From Lepeophtheirus salmonis (Eukaryota > Arthropoda > Copepoda > Siphonostomatoida > Caligidae), in NCBI RefSeq assembly GCF_016086655.4, contig NC_052144.2, positions 31,961,896-32,025,895 of the forward strand: a stretch of DNA of 64,000 nucleotides, written 5' to 3'. A model generated the notes under the pieces. The model was given only the letters and a program-made list of their open reading frames with translations. It searched no databases and had not been told where the DNA came from. The translations under genes were made by a program, and so were the position numbers. Below, one piece after another: positions 45,570 to 58,080 of the stretch (positions are counted from its first letter, which is position 1; every line of letters begins with the position of its first letter).

Positions 45570-48500
45570 GTTTCAGCAATGAAACATTTTCTAGAAAAAA
45601 AAAAGTAATAATAAGGTAACATACCTTTCAAACTATTTTTTAAATGGTATTTACCATTTTAAAATGACTTATTTGGAGGCAAAATTAACAACTTATAAAA
45701 ACTTGTTACATCTCAAATTGGAAACTATACGTTCATAGTTCAAATTCTCTATGTATTTGATTGAAATGCTCAACAGATGAATCTTTGATTTACTATAATG
45801 CAATTATGATAATATATATTTTCATTATAAGGAATGGGGGGGGAGGGATGTTAAAATGAAATTAAATTTCAGTCGTCATTTTTCAATAAATCAGAAAGTA
45901 ATTTGTACATCAAGATACATGCAATTGGTGGGTCATGACGTGTAAAACTTGTGGGCTACTATTTGATTCATGGAATCAATTCATATGAATTTGAATAAAA
46001 CTTTGTGTGAGGGTTTACCGTTGTGTCCTAATTATGTACCTTTATCTTTGTCATTTCACTCCATTATGGGTGTGGCACGAAAAATTTGATTGCATTGTCA
46101 TTTGAATTAGTCGATTTTATTTAATTTAATTTATTAGTAGTACACTTATTTAATACAACTGTTCTTACGATTTCCATAATTGAATTAAAGAACTTTATCT
46201 TGATTTGAAAACATTTGAAATATTTATCAGCCAGCCAAAAAAAAAAATCTACTATCCGCAAGTTGTCGTGTAATTATTAATTTTATTAATAAACAAATAT
46301 GTAAACAACTGCCCCGACAACTACTCCTTTGACGTTCACAATTATAAGATCTAAAATAGAAAGAAAACACCTCCATCATAATTTGGAAACATAAATCTTG
46401 AGATTTCTTTTCGTACTACAAACTCCGCCAAAGGAAGACATCGTTGCATCCAGTGTATTTGATCAATTAATTCCTGGGATTCCCTCAATGTCTCATTTAC
46501 GGTTTAATCTTTGATCCAAAGTCTAACTCCACTCTGCAGCGCTCAAACTAATTAGTTTTTCAAAGACATGCTATAATTATTTGGTGTCGTTTATATGATA
46601 AATATTTAATTGCGACACTTCTATAGCAAGATTTATATTTTGGTGATAATATGATCCATCAATTATCGAGTTTTGAATCAGAAAAGTTTAATATTACTTT
46701 ATCAAACCTTTTATGGACTTTTCTAATATGTTAGACTACCAGGAGTTTCAATTCAATTCCGATAGACCACATTAAATTGATTAATTTTCCACTATCTCCT
46801 TTTAACATTTTTATGAAGAGCTTTTTAAGTACTTTTGGCATTATAATTCTACAAATATATTTATTTTTATGTCAAGAAGTAGTCCTTATTGTTGAGTACT
46901 ATGTGTAATAGAATATGAAACTTATGCTCAATTTCATTCCAAGTATGATAAATAACACTATTAATTATGAAGAAACGCTCGGTTATTCCATGATTTAGTG
47001 ATCATTAGTTTATGACTGTTGATGCAATATCATTTTATCTTTCAAAATTTGATTTTAGTCATCTATGTATGTCCTTATATATTTTATTTATATTATATTT
47101 AACTTGCATTATTTTTTAAATGTAATAATATGTATTTATAATCTTGCTCCTATATGTTGCCACAATTTTTATTTTTTAATAAAAACTTTATTTGGATTTT
47201 AAAAAGTATACCTATTAATTTTTGTTGATCGGTTAATATTTACTTAACTTATTTCCATGGGTTTTTTGTAATCATTATCAAAAAGTTACAGCCATTCCCC
47301 CAATATGTTTCAAAATATCCAAGATAAAACTTCAATAACTATGAAAATATTTCCTCCAAACAAATATATTATTCAAAGAAAAACAAATCCAACATATTTA
47401 CTTTATATGAGAAGTTATTTTCTCTTTATAGTGCATCTGTTTTAAATTATTTATGCTTTAACGGAGGTAGAACATTAGTTAATTGATTTCCTAAGACTTG
47501 AGATTTACAAATATGTACCTACAAATAATATTCTCTGAAGGACTAAATGCAATATTACGTTACTCCATAGCATCTCTGAAACATAAGCAGCCGAAATATA
47601 GAACGTATTCAAACTCATACAGTTCTGAATCTGGGGAGGAGTAATACAAGTCTGTCAAACCCTATGTATATCACTTATTCAAATGTAATCCATAACATAT
47701 TTCATTTATTATATAATATGTTAACGAAAGACTAAATGTAGCATTCATGCAACATTCAAATTATCAAAACCAAATGGAAAAAAAATATTTTAAATGTCAA
47801 AAGTTATTATTTAAAATCCATAGACTGTTTTTTTTTTTGAGATTTTGATATGTTCAGAAGATTGATCATATCTAACCAAAATAAGCATAAAATTGTATTA
47901 TACGATTTCTCACACAAAACAATTTTAGCATCATTAAACATAATTTGAAAGATCCTTGATGCTAATATCATACAAGGTTGAAACTATCATTAAATGGTAA
48001 TCTTTGTTTCATATTATCTTTCTCTTTGACATCGAAAGTTGAATATAAACCAACTGGAACGAATAAATATGAATTCAATATAAATTATGAATCATGTTAT
48101 TATTTATATATTTTTTGAAACTATTAATATTTTTATTTACTTCCAATATTAATTGCAGATCCTTTATCTAATAAAAAATAAGTCTAAATAAGCCATGATT
48201 CATTCTATTATACTTTAGAAGGAGGTATCTCACTGATTATCTATGTACAATAAACAAATGTGTTAAAATCATATTCATTTTTAGATATAATTTTCTCATA
48301 AAATAGCATACTGTAATCTAAATACATAATAAACTAAGAGTTTGTTAATATAGAACAATTTACTTACAATAATAATAACGGTTTAAAAAAAAAAAAGAAA
48401 TGTGAAGGCTGAATATGTCAGTATTAGTTGTATTTTATTATGGAATAGGATTTCTGACTACCCATTTATGTACATTTTACTTTAACACTCATAATTAATC

Positions 48501-49790
48501 AGAATGTCATCATGCAAATGAGTTTATACATATCATCTACATCAATCCAAAAATATCCTAACCATACATAGTAAATATTTAACTTCATTTTTTAATACAT
48601 TATCTTACTTTATGAACAGTTTCTGTAATGATTGATTATCCAACTATGTCTACATTTGATTTTGACACTTCACATAACGTTAATTTTTATTCCTTAAACC
48701 ACTTGAAATAAAATTTAGAGCTGAGCTCTAATACTTATTTGATTGGACTTAAAAGTGGGTACAATTTGTACTTATTTAAAATGTAAATCACAGATACATA
48801 ATCAAAATTTTGTATCACTTGAGGAAAGGAACTTAAATAAAACTTATTTAAGGAAGTTCAGCATCCTAACTTTAAAATTGAAACCTCTTAACCCCTTGAC
48901 AAATAGAGAATTTGAAAAAAAAGTTATTGATGTCTAAAGATATCCCAAGAACAGCTTTTGATGGCGAAAACTTTTCAAACATAACTTTCTCATTAATACA
49001 CTATAAAAGGTCAAATTAACAAGTCAATCTAAGAATAAGGAACTCTAATACATACAATAAAATAGATAATTGACCTATTTGTCACTTTTGACCTATAATA
49101 TTACCTTTTAAGTTATACTTTATAAGTTTAAAATATTATAAAGCTTTTGTTTTAAGTATATAAAAGTTTTAATGATCAGAATTTTTTGCAATTTTTTTCT
49201 TATTAATTTCAAAATTGGATTAGAAATCACACATTACGAAGTATTTATCAGGGGGGTGTTGTGAGCTTGTGGTCAATTTTTTTCCCCAAAATGCCCCCAA
49301 TATTTGTGGAAATCTTATTTGAAATTTAATTTGATCATTTTCATAAATTAACAACCCCCTCCCCCCCCAAAAAAAAGGTATAAAATGTTTTAGATAAGCT
49401 CAAAAGATATATTACTTCTAATGACGCTGAATCTTATAGATTCAATTGGTTGTGTCCGTTTTTATCACCGGATTTGAGATTATTTTTTACTTGAGCCAAT
49501 AAAAAAACTATTCAAGCCGTCTAAAACTGGTAAATTTTGATACAAAAATAATCTGTTAACCATCAATTTCTAATAAATTGTTCAAAATGGTCATGTTTTG
49601 TCTTATAACTTTTGGTGTAGTCAAAAAGCCCTCAAAAAATTCATTCTATTATTTACATAGTAGTTAGACACAATTACAGAATGGGAACCCCAAACATACA
49701 GTAGCATGACTAAATTACAAAAAAATGTGATTTTTATGGAGTCAAGAAAATACCACTGAATATACTCAAATACTATACTTAGCTATATAT
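45570..49790. other. Long AT-rich gene-free stretch
   Basis: About 4.2 kb without a recognised gene. A G-rich run (GGGGGGGGAGGG) lies near 45836. At 49251-49379 AGGGGGGTGTTG and, further on, AACAACCCCCTCCCC form a short inverted repeat around a T-rich block, reminiscent of the G-run repeats at 8.4 and 18.1 kb. Confidence 0.45.
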
Positions 49791-49791
49791 T

Positions 49792-50203
49792 TTAATCAAT
49801 ATGGACTCCTTCACAAGCGATAACGTCCTCGACACGCTGGCCAACAGATTGGCAGCTTTTGAGGATGAAGGTCGAGCCCATGGCGTACTATATTTTCATG
49901 ATGCAGCTCGGAGCTGTTCTAAATTTGGATGAGAGGTGTGGTCGAAATTCATTTCTAAGACATCCCATACTGTTAAGTCAAGGTGGTGGAGGTCAGGGCT
50001 AGAGAATAGCAACATAAAGGCAAACTAGAATTATGACAAATTGTTGAAACAGAAGTTTGTCTTCTTGTTGGCTCTTTGGGATTGTAAAGGACTTTTTAAT
50101 TTGTAGGCAGTCCGGATGGAAATGCAAACAGTCTCTGCCGCCTTCTTGACACTTGTGCAAAGAAGATCTCATACGTTTTTTGTTGTTGCTGCTGCTCCGA
50201 AAT
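49792..50203 (-). pseudogene. Strongly deleted mariner transposase
   Basis: From 50203 downward an ATT in place of ATG is followed by a Gln-rich start equivalent to SEQQ. Then comes RDLLCTSVKKAAETVCISIR then TAYKLKS (helix-turn-helix). After a short linker it goes directly to SSPDLHHLDLTVWDVLEMNF (third catalytic Asp), HTSHPNLEQLRAA and the final QRVEDVIACEGVHID, ending at the TAA at 49792-49794. The first and second catalytic Asp blocks are entirely missing, leaving 412 bp of about 1.0 kb. It is the most reduced member of the subfamily seen also at 8.9, 35.5 and 44.6 kb. Confidence 0.75.
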
Positions 50204-50209
50204 TTGAAA

Positions 50210-53090
50210 CACTCAGAGACATTGAATAAAAAAAATTGCTTATTTTTGTTTCGGCTGTCTTTTGCTGTGCAATGAAACCTTGGAATGAAAAATAACGGGG
50301 ATAAAATCGTAATTAAGTGCAATGGCAAGTTTTGAATCCCAACTCTGAACATGGGTCCAGTGTTCTCTTCTACTCTGCCACTGATAGTAATCTAACAAAA
50401 CAAAAAAGGGTTTTTACATTATTTCATATTAAGAAATAGTTACATAGTTTCATAAAAGTTCGATTTCCTTGGAAGAAAGTTGTCGAATTTAACTACTTTC
50501 TCATTATTTATTAGTTTTAATGTTTGTATAACTACAGATATTGATATATACTTATTTGTGAGATCACCCTGATCGATTTTATTAATATTATTTTAATAGT
50601 TTATCCAACAAACACTTTTCTAAGAGTAAATAATATTCAATTTTCATTATACCAATAATTACCTTTCTTTATGTATCCGGAGAAACAAAAAGCTTACTCT
50701 CAATGGCTTATAGAAAAATCAAACCAATTTATAAATGAAAGTGGAAAGTGCATTTTATTATATCCTTTGTGTACAATTAATTGTGGGGATGTCATTTTAA
50801 GAAGTAGTTCTTTCAGTTATTCTCTCTTAGAATTACGATATAGTTTTGTTATTTTCATATGAAGAAATTTTATATTATTTTACTTATAAATATAAAAATA
50901 TTTGCATACTATACTTTATGGATAAGAGCACTCTAATCTATAATGTTACTCACTAACAGAAATATTTAGCATGTATTTTGGTGACAACTGTTTATTACTT
51001 TGTCTCACTCGATACATCATAGTCTAAGTAATAAAAAAAGTGACGTAACAACCAGTCCGTTTAAGTGGATTCGTTGTCATATTTGTGTCTTATTTGGGCT
51101 TTTTATAATACAAAAGATTACATCACATCACAGGCAGCTGATATTAACAAAGTTTCAATTCAGGTGTACCATATGTTTTGCTCTCGCCTTCTCCTCGTGC
51201 TTTTTTATTATTAGAAACTACGCAATACTGGTCATAACTCAACTTCATTTTCAAGTAATTACACCTATTGAGTAAAAAAATAAATTATGTTCTTCCTAAA
51301 AAAGACTACGCATTTAAACTGAAATCAAACTAATATTTTGAAGATTGTATTTGATAATTATATTTGAGAAATATGTTCAAAATGTAAAACAAACGGACTG
51401 ATAAATTACCGCAAAAAGTACGTTAGTGTTCTGACAAATAATTATTAGTGAACACTCTATAAATATTGTGCTTACTATTAGTATTTATTTCCCATCGACT
51501 GAGAGGGAGTTGAGGACGCAATCATGAAGATACGAAGAGAGCTCTTGGTGATTGTGCATCACTGTGTTTTGTATCATTGTACTCTGGAGACGAGCCACTC
51601 AATCTTCCACCTATTCTTAAATCGTGAGGTTGTGACAATGAGACAATTGAAGGAACTCAGTCTCGCCTCAAAGTTCATCCAGATCCCATCTGAATTATAA
51701 GCACTGGGATAATTTTTCACATTCGTAGAATAGATGAAACGAGGACTACAACTCCTTACGGGAAAAAATAGCAATTTATCTCTTTAGGATCTTCCTGTGA
51801 CTTGTTTATAAAAGTACAAGACGTTTCTAATCTATACCTAAACCATGTTTGAGGAGTATCAAATAATTAAATCCTCCAGTCTTAATAATAAAAGGGTTTA
51901 ATTAATAAAGAAAAACGAAGGGTGGAAGACAATATTTGGTAATGAAACTTGTTCGCTACAGGGTGATTCTTATAAAGTTTTACTTAAAAACAAATATTTT
52001 TTAATTATTCCATAAAAGACATGCTTAATATGAATAAATATCATAAACTAATCAACTTTATACAAAAAAGGTAATTCAAATTAGTAAATACGGCATACAA
52101 TTTCAGGATACAATTTAAAAGAATAATCTTGTAAAAAAAGTCATCATGTCTCTTTTTATATCGATATTATGCACAACATTGGCATTTAAATACTAAATTT
52201 AATCATTGTAACCTTTTGAATAAGTAGGAAAGAAGGAAACGGACTTTTTTTTTTTTTTTTTTTTTTGCATTTTCTGTGAAAAAAAAAAAATTCTCTACAA
52301 ACAAGGACACTTAATCTTTGTAATCCTAAACTCCAATGGATATATTGCAAAAGAATCTTATTATTTTAAGGGAACCGATTAGAGTAGAAGATTATAAAGC
52401 TATTTTAATTTTTGTAGATGTCACAGCAAAATACATTGCTTTTAGTAACAAAGAACCTAGAGTCTATGGACAGTTATGGGACTTTTCTCTGACATTGTGA
52501 AGTTAATACCCTCTGAATCAGAACATTGTTTGAAAAACATTATAAACATATCGTTAGTATATTTAGAAGACAACGTTGTCCTTTTAAAAATTTATAGATG
52601 AGGAAATTTTAATTTTTTAAGTGTTTTTTATTAATGTTAAAGATTTTTTTTCAATATTTTTAAGTGAGTTATTCTTACATTTTAGATTTTAAAAAATGGA
52701 GGCATAAAAAGAGAATCAAAGAACAGGGCCATCACAAGAGGCATAATTTTAAGCTCACATGTTTTTTTATATTATTATAATGCAGTTCTTCCAGTAATTT
52801 ATTTAATTATTTATTAATATAACAACATTATCTGATATTTTAATCATGGTTTCTTTCTAAAATGAGGATTAATTTTGGAGTAAGACAACCAACAATTCTT
52901 TTAGTTGGACTTAAGAGACAAAAAATACAATTTTTCAGTATACACATATATATTTCATTGCTTCTTGGGAGCCTTTTCAATTGGTTGTAACTGATTATAA
53001 TAATTATAAATAAAAGAAATACATAATCTAACAACTAAATATTTTAATTAAAAAAAAGGAAACTATGATGTATTAGTGGTCATAGTTTCC
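50210..53090. other. Gene-free stretch with long T run
   Basis: No gene was recognised. The minus-strand frame at 51574-51774 sits in a slightly GC-richer patch (51485-51780) that I cannot assign. A T22 run followed by GCATTTTCTGTG and an A12 run lies at about 52245-52290 and could form a hairpin. Confidence 0.4.
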
Positions 53091-53097
53091 TCAAATC

Positions 53098-53570
53098 TTT
53101 TTATTTGATCCTGCTCTCTCGGTATTAAACTTCAAAATCCACTCTTCATCTCTGGTCAGTCTCATCACTTCCGTATTCGGAGTCACTTTTTCAATTATTT
53201 GTACTTTCGTATAATGCATCTTGTGGGTACCAGAAAAATAGATCCAGTAGTTTCTACTCTTTATTGAGATAATTTATATGTTGTCTCACTCTGTCTTTTA
53301 ATTGTCATCCTGTTTGGCCTATATATTGGGATCCACAGTTGGGTTTTCAGAAAGTAATGCAATATATTACTCCAGTTATCTTACATTTAACCAATTCACG
53401 ATTATGTAATACAGTTTTTGATTGAATATCACAGACTTCTTTATTAATATTCAGAAATGGGCAGCAATTGCAATTGTCCTTTTTGAACTTTTTGAGCCCC
53501 ACATTTAAACTGGTAGGTCTATCACTTTTGCCTTACAGATCATAGCTTTGAGGTTTCCCGGTTATTTAAA
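53098..53570 (-). pseudogene. Penelope-like element, GIY-YIG endonuclease
   Basis: The minus strand reads GKSDRPTSLNVGLKKFKKDN, CNCCPFLNI, then NRELVKCKITGVIYCITF, QYIGQTG, QLKDRVRQHINYLNKE and, after a frameshift, KVQIIEKVTPNTEVMRLTRD then EEWILKFNT near 53115. Cys pairs followed by vYCI...YIGQTG...LK.R...H is the GIY-YIG nuclease of Penelope-like retrotransposons, which nicks the target DNA for reverse transcription. Stops replace residues inside ITF.KPNC and after QTG. The region above 53570 up to about 53700 looks like the end of the reverse transcriptase, but its catalytic motifs are not visible. Confidence 0.75.
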
Positions 53571-53696
53571 TGCAACCCTTAGTGGAAATGGGAAGATTTG
53601 TTTCATTATGGAATCCCTCACTAACTTTTTTCAAGTATTTCGGAATAATCGGGGAAACACTTTGTAACTGTCGGTAAAATTTGATGAGAAATACGA

Positions 53697-54692
53697 CTTT
53701 CTAAAGTTAAGGATTGTTTGCAGGAGTAATTCAATAAATGAAATGGAATTTTATTCTTTAAAACCCATATTTGCTTCTTAAATAAATAATTATGTATGAA
53801 TTCTTTAGTAAATCACCTTCCTATTAATATCACTACTAATTTGAAGAGGAAACTCCTTACGTCCCTTCACGGATGTTATATTATATTATATGAGTATAAC
53901 TGAGTTCATGTGGTTCTGTGTCCAACGAGGTAACTCCTTACGCCTCTTCACGGAAATTATATTACATTATATGAGTCTAACTGAAGAAATAATTTTCACT
54001 ATACAGGAATTAAATAATTGACAACTGCTATGGAAAGAAAATTCATTCTTCAGACTACCATTTTCAAAAGAATGGGCTCGCTAAAAAACACACCGGATTA
54101 ACATCCCTAAAGGACGAATAGAGGACACAAATTTGTAAAGTTTCATCCATTTTGGATGCACAGTTGTTATGTAAGTGTCGTTTGAGTGAATTGATGTGAG
54201 TGTTTTTGTGAAATTGGAGAAAATCGAGTATAGGGATTCATATCTGTACAACCGTCTCGATAAGGAAAAGAATGTAAACTGTACAATGAATGCCATGAGT
54301 TCCTCTAAAAAAGTTATTCTGGGTAATTTTAGTATGTAAAGTGTCACAGTGATGCATAAACGAGGAATCATGACGTTTCCAAGGATATGCTATATTTTTC
54401 TTCTGTTTTTTTCCCTTGCAGAGCTGTAGTATTTGATATAAGTCATATTTAATTTACTTGTCACATGATAGCTGCAATTTGGACATAGAAACACAAGAAC
54501 CTCAGTTATACTCATATAATATAATATAACTTCAATGCACGGACGTTAGGAGTTATTGATATAAATAAGAAGGGGTTTTACAAAAGAATCCATACATCAT
54601 TATTTATTTAAGAAGCAAATATGTATGTTGAAGAATTAAATTAAATTTTATATATTGAATTACTCGTGTAAACTATCTTTAACTTTAGAAAA
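53697..54692. repeat. Large inverted repeat of the Penelope-like element
   Basis: The left arm (53697-53923) and right arm (54481-54692) are inverted copies. Shared blocks include CTTTCTAAAGTTAA at the outer end (left) against TTTCTAAAGTTAA (right, reversed), GAGTAATTCAATA, ATATTTGCTTCTTAAATAAA, TTATATTATATTATATGAGT, ATAACTGAG and ATGTCC at the inner end. A second, direct partial copy of the inner arm (CTCCTTACGCCTCTTCACGG..) follows at about 53928-53985. The loop holds a minus-strand open frame (54081-54371) that I do not recognise. The left arm overlaps the presumed end of the reverse transcriptase, so the right arm may be an inverted 5' duplication of the element, a layout known for Penelope-like insertions. 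Confidence 0.7.
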
Positions 54693-54699
54693 AAACCAT

Positions 54700-55870
54700 A
54701 ATTAAAATTTCAAATAATGTTGTTAAGTAAATATGTTAGTAAAGGTAATGTAAATGATGATGTATGTTATATGTAGAGTTATAAATTCTATAAGATTTAC
54801 TTGTGTGTAAATTTTTTTAGAAGTTAGCAATTTGAAAAGTGTAATAATTTTTTCTAATTATCGTAGATTGAACATCTAAATATAAAGGGTCAGGTGTGTT
54901 CATCAAAGATTAGTTGTTGTACTCAGGTTAATATTGATGATAGGCATTAGTTTAATTCCTACCTATATCTTTGTTTAAGAAGTAGTTGGATTTAAGTAAA
55001 TTGTCTTCCTATTATCTTATATTAAAGTAGGTTTCGAAAGTGAGCTAATATAAATTTAGCTATAACTTCTCGGTTGAACACATATCTAGGGAGCATTTTT
55101 GTTAAACTTGTTTTGTCGTCCGACAACCCTAAATGGTTTTTTTTACCAATTTTCAAATTAATAAAAGAAAATTCTTGTAAGTGGTGATTATTTAAGTCCT
55201 TATGTTCTTCAAACAAAGGTTTAATCATAATTTTAATTAAAAAGTATTGTTTTAAAGTCATATTATAGGTCAAAGGTCAACTCCTTCAAAATATTTATCA
55301 TAGAGAGTGCACAAAGGTGCCTATTTTTAGGGGATTTGTTATCTAATCTTTTGTTGTATATTTATTAAAAAAATATGTCTGATAATTTAATGTTTTTAAA
55401 GACGTTTACCGAAACATCTAGAGAGATTTGAAAATGATTTGTTTTATAATGAATCAATATGATCAGTTTTCAACTTTAATCTAAATTCTTGACTTTTCCT
55501 TTTAGTAAAAATATAAAAATAAAATCCTTTTTTTGTACTTTTATAACTCATGATAATCTGTTGTGTACAATTTTTTTTATTTTTTTTTATTTGTATCTTT
55601 TATTCGGCATTTATATATTTTCAAATTTGAAAAGATAAAAAGAAGGAAAGACAAACCAAAAGAAATACGCAAATTCAATAATTAACAATACATTCATTAT
55701 CCCTTATGTCGTAATAAACATCCTATGAAAAAATACTCTTTATTATATATATGTTATTTTAAAATATTCGTTTACAGCATTCTAATTCTTAAAGTTTATC
55801 CAGTGCTTTTCTCATTCTTTGACCATAGGCTGTACAAAATATGTTGTGCCTTTGTAATTACAACATTAAC
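54700..55870. other. AT-rich spacer
   Basis: No gene was recognised. The minus-strand frame at 55022-55273 has no known motif. Confidence 0.45.
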
Positions 55871-55879
55871 TTTTTGACA

Positions 55880-56240
55880 GCCTGTCCACCAAAAAAGGTC
55901 AACAAAATATCTCTTTGGAGTTGGATTGGCTAACCCCTCCCCCAATGAAGGAATTTTCGCGATCAAAAAATTTAATATAAAATATTTAACTTAATTTTTT
56001 TTTTAAATTTAATTTTTTGTGAATAGCTAACGATTTTGAAATTTTTGTACAAAACATTTAATATTCAAAATGATTTTCCTACATATTTAATTTTCTGTAA
56101 ACAGCAATGGATTTTTGAAATTAAAAAAAAATAATAATTAAAATATAATTTTTGAAATTTTGTTCCAAAAAATTTTTTTTTTTTTAATTTTAGGGTTTTC
56201 TTTCAAAAAACTCTGAGAAATATGACCCCCCACCCCCAAA
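55880..56240 (-). repeat. T-rich dispersed repeat with C runs
   Basis: It contains AACCCCTCCCCCAATGAAGG near 55933, ATTTAATTTTTTGTGAATAG near 56007 and ATTTAATTTTCTGTAAACAG near 56085, and it ends near CCCCCCACCCCCAAAA. The middle motif is the reverse complement of the unit repeated at 17.7-18.0 kb, and the C run on its left corresponds to the G run to the right of that array. The two loci therefore look like copies of one repeat in opposite orientations. Confidence 0.5.
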
Positions 56241-56713
56241 AAAATAAAATAATAAATATTGAAAAAAAAACCACTCAGTATTTTAAAATTATATTATTTA
56301 TTAAATATTTGTATATTTTATCTATAATAAATACAGATGTTCAAAAATTATTATTCTGTGTTTATTATTAGCTGATTTATTTAGATTCTTATTAAAAATT
56401 TTAAATACTAAAAATATATTAAATCTAATAAGCTTTTCCTAATATACTTATCATCATTGTTATAGATGATGAGGTAGCTATGTATAATTAAAGGTCGTTA
56501 TGGAAAATTAGTTTAATTTTATGCGTGTAATCAATTGTATTTGACTATAGAAGTAGAGTTTTAAATAAGAATGTGCAATGACTATGTTGATCATAAGAGT
56601 AAATGTGGTACATTAACTTTTACTTTTAGACTTTAACCAGATATAATTTATTAATTAATATTATAATATTAATAAAATTAATACTTTTTTTATAGATGTG
56701 GGTCTGAGCTATC
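56241..56713. other. AT-rich spacer
   Basis: No gene or element was recognised. Confidence 0.4.
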
Positions 56714-56950
56714 TTAATCATTAAAGTAGAATACCTTAGCCTCATTGAGGACTTCAAGGCGGTGGCTGAAGGTCTGACACCCGCTGCAGATACAGTTTTC
56801 AGTCGTAGCGTCCCAGTGCTGACTGACTTTGGCTTTGATGACTTTGGTGTTTGAATGACGGACGCTGCAGGCCTTCACCCAAAAGGTGTAGTAGAAGAGG
56901 TTGGCAGCAGGGCTGTAGGACAATTCTTGCAATGGAGGCGATGGGTTCAT
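56714..56950 (-). pseudogene. Mariner transposase C-terminal fragment
   Basis: The 78-codon frame reads SYSPAANLFYYTFWVKACSV, then KVIKAKVSQHWDATTEN, ICSGCQTFSHRLEVLNEAK. It matches the tail of the 21.6 kb copy (YSPDANPLKFTFW...KACTVRRPN...NQHWDAKSE). The third catalytic Asp is replaced by Ala (SPA for SPD). Nothing of the upstream enzyme is present, and the terminal repeat was not found. It is the same subfamily as 5.4 and 21.6 kb. Confidence 0.75.
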
Positions 56951-57731
56951 CTTTCATTTATCATCTCATAGAAAACAGACTAGCACTACTATGTTGATCC
57001 GTGCATTACACTAACATGAAGACCCAATTGTTTTGAGAGCTCAAATCCTGATGGCAATTAAATCAAGAATTATTCAGTAAAAGATGATGACCTGTACCAT
57101 TAAATACTAAAACTAAAGAAAGGAGATAAGATATGGGGTATATTATGTTTTTACTTGATTGATAGGTATCTAATTAGTAATTGTAAATAAGAGTAAGTCG
57201 TTTCAAATTTATGAATTTGTTCAATATAAATAATAATTTTGGAAAATACAATTAGACAAGTGACATTTCTATGTATGTCATTTTCTGCTTTTAATTTCTA
57301 ATATGTAATATAGTTGTTGAAAAAATAATTTTCTTACATCTGTTATTGTTAGTTTCTAATAATGTTCTACACACAAGGAAAATGATGCACTAAAATTACT
57401 TTTTTATATGCATTTTAACCAATACGACATCCTGAAATGGAACAATTCTTCAATATATCAATGGATTCAAATATAAGAAACTTATGAATAAACCATAACC
57501 CAATGAGATTAGTCGTGCAAGACAAGTAAGAAATTTCATGATTTCACTCAATATTAGAAGTATGTAATTGTAAATAAGTTTGAATTATAATATATTATTT
57601 AAGTGTTTATGTCATACTAGTAAGTAAAATACTTTACAACGATAAAGGAACTTAATCTATCTTTTAGTGTTAATTAATACTGAAACAATCGTTTTTATAT
57701 TGTTATATAAATTGTTGTCAAATAGTAGCTT

Positions 57732-58080
57732 CAGTCTCGGTTCTTTTTTATACAGGCTCAGTTTGGTAATAGGCACAGCAAACAAGGGCTACCGCTATAA
57801 AATTCGGTCCCAGGAAATTAGATACAATTAGGGTAACAGTTACATTAAACCCAGATTGCGCACTGCCCCAAATTTCCCACAGAGGCCCAGAAAACCAAGG
57901 TTGCTTAATACAAGGGTGTTCAAAATAGGGCCGTACAAAAATAATTAGAAAACGTTGAAATTGCACTCATATAATTTACTTGTTGATTAAAACTAATTTA
58001 TTTTTTATTATATATATAAGTATATTATAATTTCTTTATATATTCTATACAGGAACAAAAGCACAAGGACCGAGACCGAT
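57732..58080. mobile_element. Possible small TIR element (350 bp)
   Basis: The left end CAGTCTCGGTTCTTTTTT at 57732 is matched at the right by GGACCGAGACCGAT, which reads ATCGGTCTCGGTCCTTGTGC on the other strand. The left end resembles the left end at 1188 (CAGTGTCGGTACTTATTT). The inner part is GC-richer than its surroundings and includes CCCCAAATTTCCCACAGAGG. No reliable coding sequence is present; the 72-codon minus-strand frame there looks incidental. No target duplication was found. Confidence 0.35.

Noticed and set aside
50204..50352. Start of a 117-codon minus-strand frame as a distinct protein
   Set aside because: The frame runs across the deleted mariner in the wrong phase. The meaningful translation is in another frame.
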